A stretch of 64,000 nucleotides of DNA from Vandiemenella viatica. Taxonomy: Eukaryota; Arthropoda; Insecta; Orthoptera; Morabidae. The position numbers were made by a program, and so were the translations under genes. Each line of letters opens with the position of its first letter. The first letter of the stretch is position 1. The stretch covers positions 251,811,199 through 251,875,198 of the forward strand of contig JARYHS010009186.1 in assembly GCA_031002005.1 (NCBI GenBank), given 5' to 3'. Shown here piece by piece: positions 22,671-33,367 of the stretch. The notes under the pieces were generated by a model that was not told the origin of the DNA, did no database searches, and saw nothing but the letters and a program-made list of their open reading frames with translations.

Positions 22671-23974
22671 TTAACCAGTCAAACCACCCACAAAAGCAGC
22701 AGCCATACTCAGTAACTTCCCCATTTGGCAATGGATAGTGGGCGAACATTTACTCCCACGCCGGTTCCGACTGGTCATGTCTCCACTGGTGGTACGTCTT
22801 GTCGTTATTTATGTTACTGATTCACGTATGGGTAGTTCAACAGGGTGATGAGCTGAGGTGGCAACCAAATAATAACAGGTGAGTCAAGCCCCGTTGTATT
22901 CGTACGTGACGTATGCAGCAATGGAGGAAACAGTCGTCGCTGGTTTCTGATCATCTTCGGAGGTTTGGTGGTGGAACTCTGCCTGTTTTTTGGTGTTGTT
23001 GCCTTGTGCTGACGGGACGCGTCTCGATGTTAGGTGAACTAGCTGGTCGCTAGGGTGCTACGTGGTGTGACGACGATTGTTGGTGTGATTGGGTGTTGCC
23101 TGTAGAGTTGTTCTGGTAGCCAAGTGGTGTGCGGTGTCTGGGAGGGGAGCCCCATTATTGTCTTGATTTGCTGCAAACCTCTCAAATCTCGAAGATGAGT
23201 TGCTATTACTTTGTTGCTGCTTCCATGCAGCACAACCTCTGAACGAAGCAGCATGTTGCAGTTGCAGCAGGCATGATGTTTCGTATGGAGATTATGCCAT
23301 ATTTAAAACAGCTACAAGTAATAACAACCCAGCTTCAAGATGTGAGGGATCTGTAACAAACAAAGGCAATAGGAATTACCTACCCTCCTGTACTCCGAAT
23401 AACATTTTTAATACTTATAGCATCACTGATTTTCTGCGACTGCGAGAGAACTCTTTGTAATTTCGTTGCACACGCGGTCGACCGGCTTTACTCCGTACTG
23501 AATTTGGCAGTCAGGGTGTATGCAAAAGGTAAAGGTCACGGGGCTTCTGCAGCCAATTCCCACTTTCACTAGGATTCGCGGAGGTAGAGCTCCGCATTCC
23601 ATTTCACAATTATTACCACTAAAGAAATGTGACAGGGCTAGCGCCGCGCTCGGGCCGTTCCTTACCTTCCCGCGGAGTTTCCTCCACTGTACTCATATTA
23701 GATAGCTGGCTGGCTAGGTAGGCCTGGGGAGCCATTACGAAAAAAGGGGGAAAAAATCCCTGGGCTTCGTCTACAGTCAAACTCCGGTCGTCCGGTAGAC
23801 AGGTTGCCGCCAGAGTAGCGTCGGCACCGCCATCGTGCCTGCAATTCTAACTAGTTATGTATTGTCATGTCCATTTGCGGCTGGCTTTTGACTAAAAATG
23901 GTTGGAGTGCTGCTTTGAATTATTCATGGTTATTGTTAAATCAAAAAGATTGTTTTAACAATAAGGCTGAGCTA
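22671..23974. other. No gene recognised
   Basis: Includes a G/T-rich stretch (22940-23160) and moderately GC-rich sequence up to 23850. No domain or shared repeat seen. Confidence 0.4.
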
Positions 23975-24066
23975 GTATGAGAATTCAGTTTTTACCGGCG
24001 TATAAATGAAATGAAATCTTCACGGTTTTTCTGCCGGTTCATATCTTTACTAAACATAATTTTTTT

Positions 24067-24109
24067 TAACATACAATGTTTCGACAGCAACCTGCGCTGC
24101 CTTCGTCAG
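24067..24109 (-). ncRNA. Hammerhead-ribozyme-like core (left arm)
   Basis: On the minus strand: CTGACGA (24109-24103) fits the hammerhead consensus CUGANGA. It is followed by a stem II hairpin (GGCAGC/GCTGTC), then GAAA (24082-24079), then a 3-bp stem III with a 3-nt loop (CAT-TGT-ATG), then TT, giving a GUU cleavage triplet. Weak points: there is an unpaired A before stem II, and stem I is poorly supported. This is a motif match made by eye. Confidence 0.35.
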
Positions 24110-24157
24110 GTAAGCTGTCATAACAAAGCTAAGAATGTGACTGTCATGACAGCTTAC

Positions 24158-24199
24158 CCGACGATGGCAGAGGAGGTTGCTGCCGAAACGTTTTATGTT
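24158..24199 (+). ncRNA. Hammerhead-like core, degenerate (right arm)
   Basis: CCGACGA (one mismatch to CUGANGA), stem II GGCAG/CTGCC, GAAA (24185-24188), and a 3-bp stem III CGT-TTT-ATG followed by TT. It is the inverted partner of the left-arm core. The U4-to-C change would be expected to abolish cleavage. Confidence 0.3.
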
Positions 24200-24270
24200 A
24201 AACAAATTATGTTTAATAAAGATATCAACCGGCAGAAAACACGTAAAGATTTAATTTCAAGGCTGAGCTA

Positions 24271-24535
24271 TTTAATATTTGGAGTTGAATACCCTCTTTT
24301 CTTAAATAAAAAAATATAAGTGTGAAGTTTTACAAACACAGAATTTTTTTTGGTTGCTATGATGCTATAATAAAAATTTTCTACAAAGTATAAAGAGAAC
24401 AATAAAAAACAGCTGCACCACCGTTATCATCTAAATGCAATGCGTATGAACAGATGCGAGTGGACATAAACGTAAGCCATCTCATTTCTATTCCAAAATA
24501 AAGTAAGTTTACGGGATTCGCCAGTTTTCTTGAAG
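24271..24535. other. No gene recognised
   Basis: AT-rich sequence between two insertions. Nothing recognised. Confidence 0.4.
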
Positions 24536-24543
24536 TTAAAATT

Positions 24544-24759
24544 TTATTATTTTTTTATGGCTTCGCGCCTTGTTGATGTCGAGGTCATTAGATGCGAGAA
24601 AGTTCTGGAAAATGAACGGAAAGGAATTCCGCCATGGAATTCGCCAAGGAAGATTTCGGGAAACCATAGAAAACGAAATCCAGGATGGCTTGACAGGGAT
24701 TCGAATACGCGTTCTCCAGAACGCGAAGATAGAGGGCAGCGCCCGTCCACCAAGCTCCC
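24544..24759 (-). mobile_element. tRNA-derived SINE family 1, subfamily A (diverged), 8-bp TSD
   Basis: In reverse: A-type tail (cttgttgatgtcgaggtcattaga), body with 'ggaattccgccatgg', B-box complement 'gggattcgaat'. The flanking TTAAAATT at 24536-24543 and 24760-24767 is short and low-complexity but correctly placed. Confidence 0.75.
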
Positions 24760-24767
24760 TTAAAATT

Positions 24768-25029
24768 ACATGTTTTATGCGACTGTATTTATGAGGCTCA
24801 ATAATAATAAAATGTGGATCAACTGTCAGATATACCGGAAAGTAACTTCTACGGAGAGTGATTATTGTTCAACACGAAAGGTACGAATATCAAATGCAAA
24901 ATAAAATTTTATATTGAATCATGCGCGGAGGCAACGGCTTCGCGAACACCGAACGTGTGACGTTCACCGCAGCAGACTTAAATCTTTGACAAATAAAACT
25001 TTTTATTTGTATAGTTGACAATATAAAAT
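24768..25029. other. No gene recognised
   Basis: Short unique interval with nothing recognisable. Confidence 0.35.
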
Positions 25030-25560
25030 GCGGAACGGTCTGGTGGTTCAGTGGTTAAGATGACTCGCTTCGAATCGCTGTCTGGGCTTGGATTTTCATA
25101 TACCCTTAACCCGTCCTTCACCCATGGCACAGCTTGCTGTGTAAGTTGAAGTACACCTCTGTAGTTTAACTGTAGGTCCGCTGTAACCGGTAGGATTGCC
25201 GGGTTAGGTTAAGAAGGCTACGAGAAATGCAGAACACGCAGCCTATATAAACGCAACTAGCGTGGTTGGTGAATGGTTAACGCTCTGGCCTCGCATTCGG
25301 GAGGACGCGGGTTCGAATCCCCGTCCGGGCATCCAGATTTGGGTTTACCGTGGTTTCCTCCAAATCACTCCAGGCGAATGCCGGGATGCTTCCTTCAAAT
25401 AGGCCATGGTCGAATTCGTTCCCGTTCCTTGTCCCCAGTACCATCCCGCCGCTAATGACGTTAGTCGTCGACGAGGCGTAAAGCCATAAGTAAAATATAT
25501 ACATAGACCCTATATATACATATATGCTGTCACCAGATCATTACGGCCACACATTATTAT
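25030..25560 (+). mobile_element. SINE family 2, split by a family-1 SINE
   Basis: The head (ggtctggtggttcagtggttaaga, B-box-like ttcgaatc) and the body 'ttaactgtaggtccgctgtaaccggtaggattgccgggtta' occupy 25030-25257. The conserved tail 'ctgtcaccagatcattacg-ccacac' with (att)n resumes at about 25530. The body and tail order matches the uninterrupted copy at 2466-2722, so the family-1 SINE at 25258-25500 inserted into it. Confidence 0.7.
25258..25500 (+). mobile_element. tRNA-derived SINE family 1, subfamily A, nested in SINE family 2
   Basis: Full head, B box and body with the A-type tail '-gtcgtcgacgaggcgtaaagccataagtaaa'. 'cctatataaac' before it and 'cctatatatac' after it may be a diverged target duplication, but that sequence is low-complexity. 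Confidence 0.8.
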
Positions 25561-26059
25561 TATTGCAGTATAAAACGCTGTTATATGTGTGTCAAATAAT
25601 GGCATATAAGAAGAAATAGATTATCCGACTCGATTTCTAAAAGAAAAATTACTAAATGAATCCCATTGCAACAAACGATAGGTTGATCGACGCTGTATAA
25701 AAACTACAGTGCTACTTTATTAATTACTTTGTTGTCTTACTTCGGAATTATTCTCTAACCGTAATGGAGACATGTTATTAATCATTAAACTTAATGCCAG
25801 CTATCCCCTGCGTTCACGAATAATAATAAAAAAAAATTAATGGTGCACGGTGTGCTGTTCGGTATAGGTGCACTGAAATGTTATGTTACAGCACACCCGT
25901 ACTTCAAAGGATTGAAATGCGCATGCGCAAACATTGTTTTCGGTTTTCGCGAACATTTCAGAACTTTCGGTGCTAAAACCGTTTCGGAAATGGGTTACTT
26001 TCTTTGCACATTTCCCCCCCCCCCTCCTTGTGGTGCGGGCCACTAGCCTATTACCAAAT
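25561..26059. other. No gene recognised; possibly U3 of an old LTR
   Basis: No coding domain. Because 26060-26111 resembles the R/U5 part of an LTR (see that entry), part of this interval may be its U3, but no clear homology to 61500-62200 was visible. Confidence 0.3.
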
Positions 26060-26111
26060 GCGGCTCTGATCGTTGGAATGTTTGCACTTAGTGTCTTTGG
26101 ATCGAGACGGT
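26060..26111 (+). repeat. Old LTR, left part (outermost host of the nest)
   Basis: The sequence 'gtttgcac..gtgtctttggatcgagac' resembles 62206-62224, which lies in an LTR-like region. Its continuation is at 39275-39358, on the far side of the Ty3-type element. The pair therefore looks like one LTR split by the insertion. The left match is short; the right match is stronger. Confidence 0.5.
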
Positions 26112-26778
26112 TGCAAGCTCACAGTTGTCTTGTCGTTGTTGTTGGGGCTTTTAGATTTAATTATGAATTAACACTTATAAATAAAAAGTTCGGTCAGCCG
26201 TGCGGTCGCCAATCTGCTGATCTTTACTAGTTAGATAAACTAGAATTGTAGTCAGAGAAACAAGTAAGAAAGCACTGAGAAATACACAGCATTTCAGCTT
26301 CACAGTTCACTCACATTTATTCCTCTGAAACTACAAATATCTAAGCAAGCCAGCAGATACTTAAAAACTAAACTTCTTCTCCAAAGAATGCAGGTTCGAG
26401 GATAATCAAGGATTGTAACATTCAGTACAAGCCCCGTAATTAACTATTACACAATCGATGTGATCCAAATCAATAGCAGTTCAACATACACAGTTTATGG
26501 GAAACCAGTTCATTCAAAATAACCTTCATAGTCCACAAAAATACCTCCAGAATGTCCACACAATGTCTTACAACTCTGAGCCTCGGTTAAGCGACACGCA
26601 GACACGCTCCCGGCCGCGGCATATAAGCTCTCGCTGGCCGTAGCTTACTCGACCGTCGCCAATACAAGACTGTTTCAAAGCGCGCTAAGTAATCGCTCAA
26701 CACCAAAGACATTACATTTACTTCTCAGATCACAATTTATACTAAAATTATATCCGTAATTTCAACGGTTATGTTACA
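26112..26778 (-). repeat. 3' LTR of the Ty3-type element
   Basis: 667 bp, with TG...CA termini on the minus strand. Contains AATAAA on the minus strand (about 26313-26318) and a GC-rich stretch with an upstream TTATAT. It differs from the other LTR by small indels near 26225 and 26290 and by two substitutions near 26594-26598. Confidence 0.92.
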
Positions 26779-26868
26779 CTCCCTAACTAACAACCTTGTG
26801 ATAATTGATCTGGTTTCAGATAAAATTGATCAATTATCAAAAAAAAACTGTTATGTCACACTCCCCCG
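26779..26868 (-). promoter_or_regulatory. Polypurine tract region, duplicated, with hairpin
   Basis: On the minus strand AGGGAG directly precedes the LTR, as a second-strand priming tract should. A second, purer tract (CCGGGGGAG, 26861-26869) is followed by a copy of the LTR start, so 26851-26866 repeats 26769-26784 at 82-bp spacing. Between them is a perfect 11-bp inverted repeat (26800-26810 and 26828-26838). Confidence 0.6.
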
Positions 26869-26880
26869 GTTGGAATGTGG

Positions 26881-26914
26881 CGAAAGTTGGCATTGAAAAA
26901 GGTACCAACTTTCG
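26881..26914. other. Stem-loop inside the LTR element
   Basis: A perfect 10-bp inverted repeat (cgaaagttgg/ccaactttcg) closes a 14-nt loop in the 3' non-coding region of the Ty3-type element. Function unknown. Confidence 0.6.
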
Positions 26915-27453
26915 TCATTACAGACCACTTCTGTTAACATTTACATAGAAACATGGGCACATACCAATACATATTACCAAACATAACGCTAAGTCTGCGT
27001 GGCTGCTTGCTTACACTTACAATAACAGAAGCAAATACATATAAGTTCAACAAACATATAAGAAAAATATTACACACCAGACATATCAGAAACAGTAAAC
27101 ATAAGAAAGGAAAAAAAAAAACCACTGAACACAAAATAGAAAAAAAAGGACATGAATTAGTATTCAATAGCAAGTTGACAGCTTGCTGTCAAAAACATCG
27201 CTTTCAATGTAAACACCAGCTACACACAGGTCAATGACCTGTACACTTTTCTGCTTTAAGCATCACGTCACACGCGTCACTTCCCTCACTTCACCACACT
27301 TCTTCGTGCTACTACATTACTGCTCGCGTCTTCGAAGGTAAGGGGAAAGTAGGATTTATAGTGATACAGAGATTTTCTCTCAGAAAAAGGATTGATAATT
27401 GAAAAAGACATAAGAAATAAAATATGAAAATAACAGGATAGGATTCCTCCCCT

Positions 27454-27570
27454 TTAACCATCTCCATCCTCTTGCAAGGAATTATAAGGTTTGAGTGCAG
27501 TTACATTAAACGTACCCCGGACACTTTGGTCCACAGGATTTACCAGTACAAAAGAATTCTTTCTTGGACA
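27454..27570 (-). pseudogene. Integrase C-terminal tail, end of frame (separated by the LINE)
   Basis: Reading leftwards from the LINE target site, the frame of 35167-36470 resumes here after the 14-bp target duplication. It runs about 34 codons to a stop at 27454-27456. Removing the LINE and one TSD copy makes the coding length an exact multiple of three, so the LINE interrupted an intact frame. From the stop to the LTR (about 675 bp) there is no envelope-like gene. Confidence 0.8.
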
Positions 27571-28314
27571 TTTTTTTTTATTATTTTTTTTTTATTTAGC
27601 ACACATTTTTACAGCCTAGTATCTAGAAACTAAAATAGGCCTTAATTTAACACAACAGTTTTACATTTGATATTTCAACAGATAATTTCACAATGAATAA
27701 TTTCAATTTTTGTTATGTATGGCTTTGGCAATATCTGTACAGTCTTTTCTTGTTGGCACAATACATACGATTGTTCCGCTGTTAACATATATTATAACTT
27801 TCTAAACTTGCTGCATTTTGTCATAATTGATTTATTATAGTGTTCTAGTTTTGTATGGTGTCTGCAGTTTCCTGTCCACTTTATGGTTAGAATTTTTAAT
27901 ATTTCACTTTGTCACTTCGTACGTCTACCACTACTACTATTACTAAACTATTACTACTATCTACTGCTCTACCATCTAAGAAAGCATTTTCCAGCATTGG
28001 TATCGGTGCGGTAATCCGAATTCCAAATCTCCCGGAATAGCGCACGTTCTCAGTCTCTCTGGCAGCCAAAGTGACCGAGAAGGCCGCCCATCGGGAGACT
28101 GGCCACCTCCAACACTGGTTATGAGAACTAATTTTCAATGATATATATGTAATTGCAGAAGTAAGGAGTCTTTAATATCCGGCTAGTAGGTTGTTCGTTT
28201 CACAGGTGAACTAGATTAGTTTAACATCTACTGCTGGTATTTGTTATTTTCAATATTTGAACAAATTCCTATTTTAAGATTATTGGCTACATAATTTACA
28301 ACTTTTACCCTTAA

Positions 28315-28342
28315 CTAACAATTAACAATTAACAATTAACAT
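28315..28342. repeat. Short tandem repeat in LINE 3' UTR
   Basis: Four consecutive units of the type 'caattaa'. Ordinary slippage repeat. Confidence 0.6.
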
Positions 28343-28699
28343 TTTTACATATTTTAAGAGATAACAATGTTTTACTTCAGAAGCGGCTCGAGACTGCAAC
28401 TATTATCTATTATTTGTGTTATTGCAATTTCAGACCACATTTTATGCATCGGACTATAGTTCATGTGAGCACTAGTAAAGAACTTATACATACACTATAT
28501 ACTTTTATACGTGTTGCTTCAGCAAGTTCTTGTTTGTAGGTAGAATCTCCAGTGGTGTTGCTGCGAAATGGTCCATTTAAAGTCTTTAATATGGTTTAAA
28601 CACTCCTCTCCGCAGACCAGCTGGTTGCGTTTTCAGCACGATATATGATTCGCTGATTGAGTGCTTAGACACGCATTCGCTTGTGGCAGCTCTCGGGTG

Positions 28700-30189
28700 T
28701 TACTCTGTGACGTCATAGTCGGCTTGACTTGGCCTTCCTCTTGCTGTCGCTAAACTTTGCATGAATCTCTCCTTTTGCAGTTTGGATATATTCTGCGTCA
28801 CTTCGTCTAGTTTGCGCCAAAGTTGCTCATTTTTTAGTATGTCTTCCGTTTTCATGTTTCTTAGTTCATGAAATCCTTCGTTTCTGGCTTCTGCCATTTG
28901 TGTGCAATCCCAGACGATGTGTTCGGGTGTACCCTCTTCCCCGCACTCACACAAGCTTGTGTCTTTTAGTCCTCTTTTATGTAGTAGGCTGGGATATGGC
29001 CCGTGTCCAGTGATGTAATGAACAAGTCCGGTTGATGGATCTACGTGGCGAAGGTTTAATCTCTCTTGAATTGTTGGCCAAATATTGTAGGTTCTCCTGC
29101 CAGTTGTACTACGCGACCACTGTTGTTGCCATTCTTCCATCAAGACTGTTTTTATCTCCCGTGCTTCTGTAACCGGTCTTCCTAAAATTTGTTCTACTTT
29201 GTCGGCGTCACCGGATCGTAGCCAATAGTGTGCCCCTCTCTTTCTAACTTCTAGGTCAAGTGGCCAAACGCCCAACGCAACCAGCAGAGAGTCGGTCGCT
29301 GTTGTGCTATATGCACCACTTAATCTTATCAGTATGCTTCTTTGTACGCTTCTTAGTGCCTGGCGAGGTTTAACTTGTCGTAACTTATGCGCCCAACTGC
29401 TAGCAGCATATCCCACAATCGAGGATAATATACTGTCGTGATACCTCCTTATTATGGACGTTGGAAGATGAAATCTTCTTTGCCCAATACTGATCAGTTT
29501 GTTCATCACTATTTTGGCACGACTGCACACCTCCGTTATATGGTCAGTAAAATTTAGTCGCTCGTCTAGCGTGACTCCCAGGTATTTACAAGTTCTAACT
29601 CTTTTTATGGAGACGTCGTTAACTTTTATTATTGGATTTCGCTTGGGGCGGCCACTGAGAACCATGAATTGAGTCTTGTGTGGTGCAAGGGTTAATTTCA
29701 CTTTGGAGCACCAGTTTTGTAAATGTCTTAATGCCATTCTGCTTCTAGTCTCTACTTCGTCCCTTGTTCCGCCTTGTATCAGTAGTAGAAGGTCATCCGC
29801 GAAGGCAACAAGCCCCAGGAGTCCTTCTTGCCCAATCATGCTTTCTATGGCCATTTCGAATGTTACGTCCCAGAACACTGGTCCACACACCGATCCTTGC
29901 GGACAGCCTTTGGTTAATTTTTTCTCTATAGTCACTCGTTGACATCTCAGTTTGGCAAATCGGTTTTTACAGTAGTCGCGTAACGTTCCATAGAGGTTAC
30001 TAGGAATTCCTATTTCTCGCAGGCGGCTAAAAAGAGCCGGCCAGCATAAGTTATCGAATGCTCCAGCAATGTCTACGGCGATAGCTATTACATACTTGCT
30101 CTTACTACTTTTCACTAGATGCACGGCCTTATTTATGGCATCGTCGGTCGACCTACCCGCTCTGAAACCAAACTGATGTACACTCATAC
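28700..30189 (-). CDS. R1-like LINE ORF2, 3' part: reverse transcriptase and zinc finger
   Basis: It continues ORF2 from 33532-35166 after the hAT insertion; the joint lies at the hAT TSD (30182-30189). Visible in order: the RT block QFGFR.GRSTDDAI, VDIAGAFDN, GCPQGSVCGP, the catalytic FADD (VAFADDLLLL), the thumb region with CKYLGVTLD, and a C-terminal zinc finger C-x-C-x8-H-x4-C (CECGEEGTPEHIVWDC). It makes a cDNA at the nicked target in a LINE RNP. No internal stop or frameshift is seen in 494 codons including the stop, so the copy was probably intact when interrupted. Confidence 0.9.
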
Positions 30190-30209
30190 TAGGGATGGGC
30201 ATTTAAAAA

Positions 30210-30300
30210 AATATATCGATAAATATCGAAACGATATTTACAAACACTATCGATATATATCGGGGAAAAAATATCGATAATTCGATATATCGATATTTTT
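30210..30300. promoter_or_regulatory. Left subterminal ATCGAT cluster of the hAT
   Basis: At least five TATCGA/ATCGAT motifs lie within about 90 bp of the terminus, in both orientations, mirrored at the other end (33368-33520). Such subterminal repeats are the usual binding sites for hAT transposase; binding here is inferred. Confidence 0.6.
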
Positions 30301-30429
30301 GGCTAAAGGTAGTAATTATCTAAAAAAAATCATAAAATAGATCAAAATATCTAAGAAAATTCTGAAAATTAAAGACACAAGTAGCAATTATACAAACTTT
30401 TATCAATTTATTATTTTTTCAATCAATCA

Positions 30430-31490
30430 AACCAGTATTCGTCTGATATCGACATCAAAAGGACTCTCTGTTTTATGTGCTCCCCCGTCAATCTACTCCT
30501 GTTGTTCGGTACAGCTAAGTTGACTGCAGGACGACACAGAAGAAGCTTGACATATAAGGTATTTCAGCGCGCTGGAGCACTGGCAATTCACGCAAAACTT
30601 TACTGGGTGTGATTTTCTGTCTATTAATGGTTGGTACAAATACTGCTTAAGCTCATTAGGAACTTAGCCAGAGCTCGGAACCTCTTGCATAACAGTAGTG
30701 CTAAGGGATAATAGCTTTTCATGTGCGGACCAAATTGATGCGTTATCTGCGATATATTGTGTTGCTGCTGTAGACCTTACTTCTGGAGAACGTTGTCCTC
30801 GTCGTCTAAGTTCCAAGCGAATATCATTACTTATTGTAGATATAGCATTTCACATACCGATTGGAGAAGTGAAGTGTATACGTTTGAAACGAGGGTCCAA
30901 AATGGTAGCTGCTGCAAGGAATGTATTTCTTTCTAAAGGACTTAATTTCTCTTGAATTCTTTGGAGTAAAACCTCTTTTACCGTGAATCCTAAAGTGGTC
31001 GAAGGAGTAGCTTGTTCCGTTACTTGTCGAATCAGATTTGTAACAGGAATGGCTAAGCTAGCAGTCACATAATTTGTACCACTAACCTCTTCAGTGGCTT
31101 CTTTGAAAGGACCAAGCAGGACAATGAGGTCACGTATTACATTAAGGTGTTTAGTTGCAACCATATCAAGTGTGTTTATATTTGACTGACTTTTTGTAGC
31201 TAATATTTTAGCTACAATTGCAGAGAATCTAACAAATCGTTCTAACATATTAAAGCAGGAGTTCCATCTAGTGCTAACAGCTTGAGTCAAAGTTAACACT
31301 CTCCTTCTTTTTCCCCAGATGCTTCTTGTTCAGATCTTAATAGATCCATAGCATTGACATACTGCTTAAAATAAGTCACAATACTTTTTACGTGATCGCA
31401 GAATGCTGCAAATCAATTATTTTCACTTAACACTCCATCAACGATTTTCATCATCAGGGCTTGACCAGTAAGTTGCAATTTCTAATCACC
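30430..31490 (-). pseudogene. hAT (BED-type) transposase remnant
   Basis: The best frame (31299-30850, 149 codons) has STRWNSCFNMLERF, then L.PF.EAT.E.S....TASL.IP, then LDPRFKRIHF, all standard for BED-type hAT transposases. Upstream (31480-31300) a F..FCD.VK.IVTYFK block lies in another frame. Downstream (30680-30430) is the C-terminal region with PVKF...CQ.SSALKYLICQASSV. Stops and frameshifts separate these pieces. The N-terminal zinc finger and the first catalytic region are not seen. Confidence 0.8.
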
Positions 31491-31524
31491 AAACCTCTCT
31501 GCAGTGCGTATGTTGCGAGGGCAT

Positions 31525-31690
31525 ACGATGTTGTTAATGGTGATTCATCCGTCGGATGGGAATGTTAAGCTTGGCGCCCCCTTTAGAATGTTTCGCAGAA
31601 GTAGGCCTGAACTTGCCGACACCGGCTTCCATCCTCTCCCTTCTTTCATCTCTCATCCACAACACTCTGTACTGAACCAAACAGTGTCAC
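31525..31690 (+). repeat. Dispersed repeat fragment inside the hAT
   Basis: The sequence 'ccgtcggatggg-a-gttaagc' followed by 'gtaggcctg-a--tgccgacaccgg' resembles the 3' region of retroposons I have seen in polyneopteran insects. It has no second copy in this window, so the call rests on recognition only. Confidence 0.3.
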
Positions 31691-31736
31691 TGTCACACAC
31701 ACTTAGGAGCACTGTCACACTGAGGAAGGAAACGGG

Positions 31737-31978
31737 GATTATTTTTTTTTACTGCTTAACGTCTCTTAATAGCGAGGTCTTTAGAGACGGGAAAGGATGG
31801 GGGGCAAGGAATGGGAAGGAATTCGGCCATGGCCTTTTGAAGGAAGCATCCCGGCATTTGCCTGGAGTGATTTGGGAAACCATGGAAAACCAAAATCCGG
31901 ATGCCAGGACGGGGATTCGACCCACCCTCCTCCCGAATGCGAGGCCAGAATGATAACAATTACACCACCACGTTCGGT
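31737..31978 (-). mobile_element. tRNA-derived SINE family 1, subfamily B, inside the hAT
   Basis: Full-length reverse copy with a B-type tail. GAAACGGG flanks it at 31729-31736 and 31979-31986 (8 bp, with further imperfect match), showing the SINE inserted into the hAT. Its B-box region has decayed (gggattcgaccc), so it is older than several other B copies. Confidence 0.88.
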
Positions 31979-32754
31979 GAAACGGGAAACCACCCCAGTT
32001 CATCTTCCTAGGACTTTCCTTGGAGGGATATGCATCACCCATGGTAATCGCCTACAACCTGACACGGAAGAGGCGATCGAAGAGGATCTTACTATCAGTA
32101 AAAACTATTGGTGTCTCGGTGATTAAAAAATTAAAAACCGCTCTCACTACATCAATCCAAGACAGCAATCACAAGAAAGTATTCTTTAGTGGGGCTGTAA
32201 TTCACGAGAAAGCTATATGTCTTACTGCATATTTTAAAGAGCATAACAATGAACTTTAGGATAGAGGTTTTAAAGCAATTCAGAACTGGTTTATTAAGTT
32301 CAAAGTGCGATAATCACTCCATTAAATCAAAAATTTTCTGTATACTTGGAACGTATTCCCTCTAATCCTATATAAACTAACATTCTGTATTCAAGGTTTA
32401 CGTATTCAAGATTTCCGTATTCAAGATTTTCGTATTTGCGGCTAATTTACGGAACGCATTCCTTGCGATTAAGGAGTTTTGACTGTAGACTAGATTGTAG
32501 ACATTTAAATTCATAATGACTTGTGGTTCATCAACCCATTAATTGTTATTCGTAAATGAAAAAAAAAAACAGTTTAAAAGATAATATTTCAACTGCAAAG
32601 ATAAAATAATCGCTTACATGCTAACATAAAAATGACGTTAACGTAAAGTTGATTAAATTTAATAGCTTTTTTTAACCTCTCAACCGCTGATGAAACTGTT
32701 ATATTTCGACGAATTCACTTTTTAAGACACTTTCAGGAGATTGGATATGTATGT

Positions 32755-33290
32755 ATATTTTATTATTATTATTATTGTTGCAGCTATATCGATCCTTTTT
32801 TCAGGATGTAGCCTCCTTAAGCCTAATGAGCTATATATTAGAATTTAATTCTACATAGTGTTGCTGTAGTTCTTTCCAGGCCGATCGATCCTGAGCCACC
32901 CTCTTCCAGTTCACGCCTGTAACTCGACGTACATCCTTATCCCAGCGATCCGGGGGTCTTCCTCTTGCTCTTTTCAGGTTTCTCGGTATCCAGTCCAGCA
33001 CTACCGTAGTCCATCTTTCATCTCTTTTGCGAGCAACATGACCGGCCCATTGCCATTTTTGGGTCATGACTCTTTTTAAGATGTCTGTTACTTTAGTTAT
33101 TGAACGGATGTGCACAGCCCTTTTCCTGTCTCTTCTTGTAAACCCTAGCATTGCTCTTTCCATACTTCGCTGGGCAGTTCTCAGTTTTTGCTTCGTGTGA
33201 CTATTTAGGGTCCAAGTCTGGCAGGCATATGTGAGGACCGGTAATACACATTGTTCAAATACCTGTTTTTTAAGATGTATTGGCATGTTC
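32755..33290 (-). pseudogene. RTE-like LINE C-terminal fragment inside the hAT
   Basis: 151 codons (33286-32831) begin mid-domain: VLPVLTYACQTWTLN, KLRTAQRSMERAMLG, IRS.TKVTDI, KW.WAGHVARKRDERWT..VL.W.PRN.KRARGRPPDRW.KD.RRV.G..W.R.AQDR..WK, a full RT C-terminus ending in a natural stop. The 3' end runs into an (aat)n tail (32761-32780 on the plus strand as tattatt). It is 5'-truncated and inactive but has no internal stop. Confidence 0.8.
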
Positions 33291-33367
33291 GATTTAAAAA
33301 CTATGGAATTTCTTCCATATGCTCTCCAGCCCAGCTTTATCCGTCTGTAGATTAAATTGGATACTGA

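Larger units (their letters stand above)
23975..24258. mobile_element. 284-bp foldback element with 12-bp TSD
   Basis: It is bracketed by the exact duplication AAGGCTGAGCTA (23963-23974, 24259-24270). Positions 24008-24120 and 24142-24258 are a long imperfect inverted repeat sharing 'ctgccggtt-atatctttact' and 'gcagcaacct'. The left end carries about 33 bp with no partner. There is no open frame. A 12-bp TSD suits retro-insertion better than most cut-and-paste superfamilies. Each arm contains a hammerhead-like core (see 24067-24109 and 24158-24199), as in the pLTRs of Penelope-like elements, but no reverse transcriptase is present. Confidence 0.75.

Noticed and set aside
26934..27173. Hydrophobic 79-codon frame downstream of the integrase tail, considered as an envelope gene
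   Set aside because: Too short and low-complexity, with no signal peptide or cleavage-site architecture. It reads the complement of A-rich non-coding DNA.
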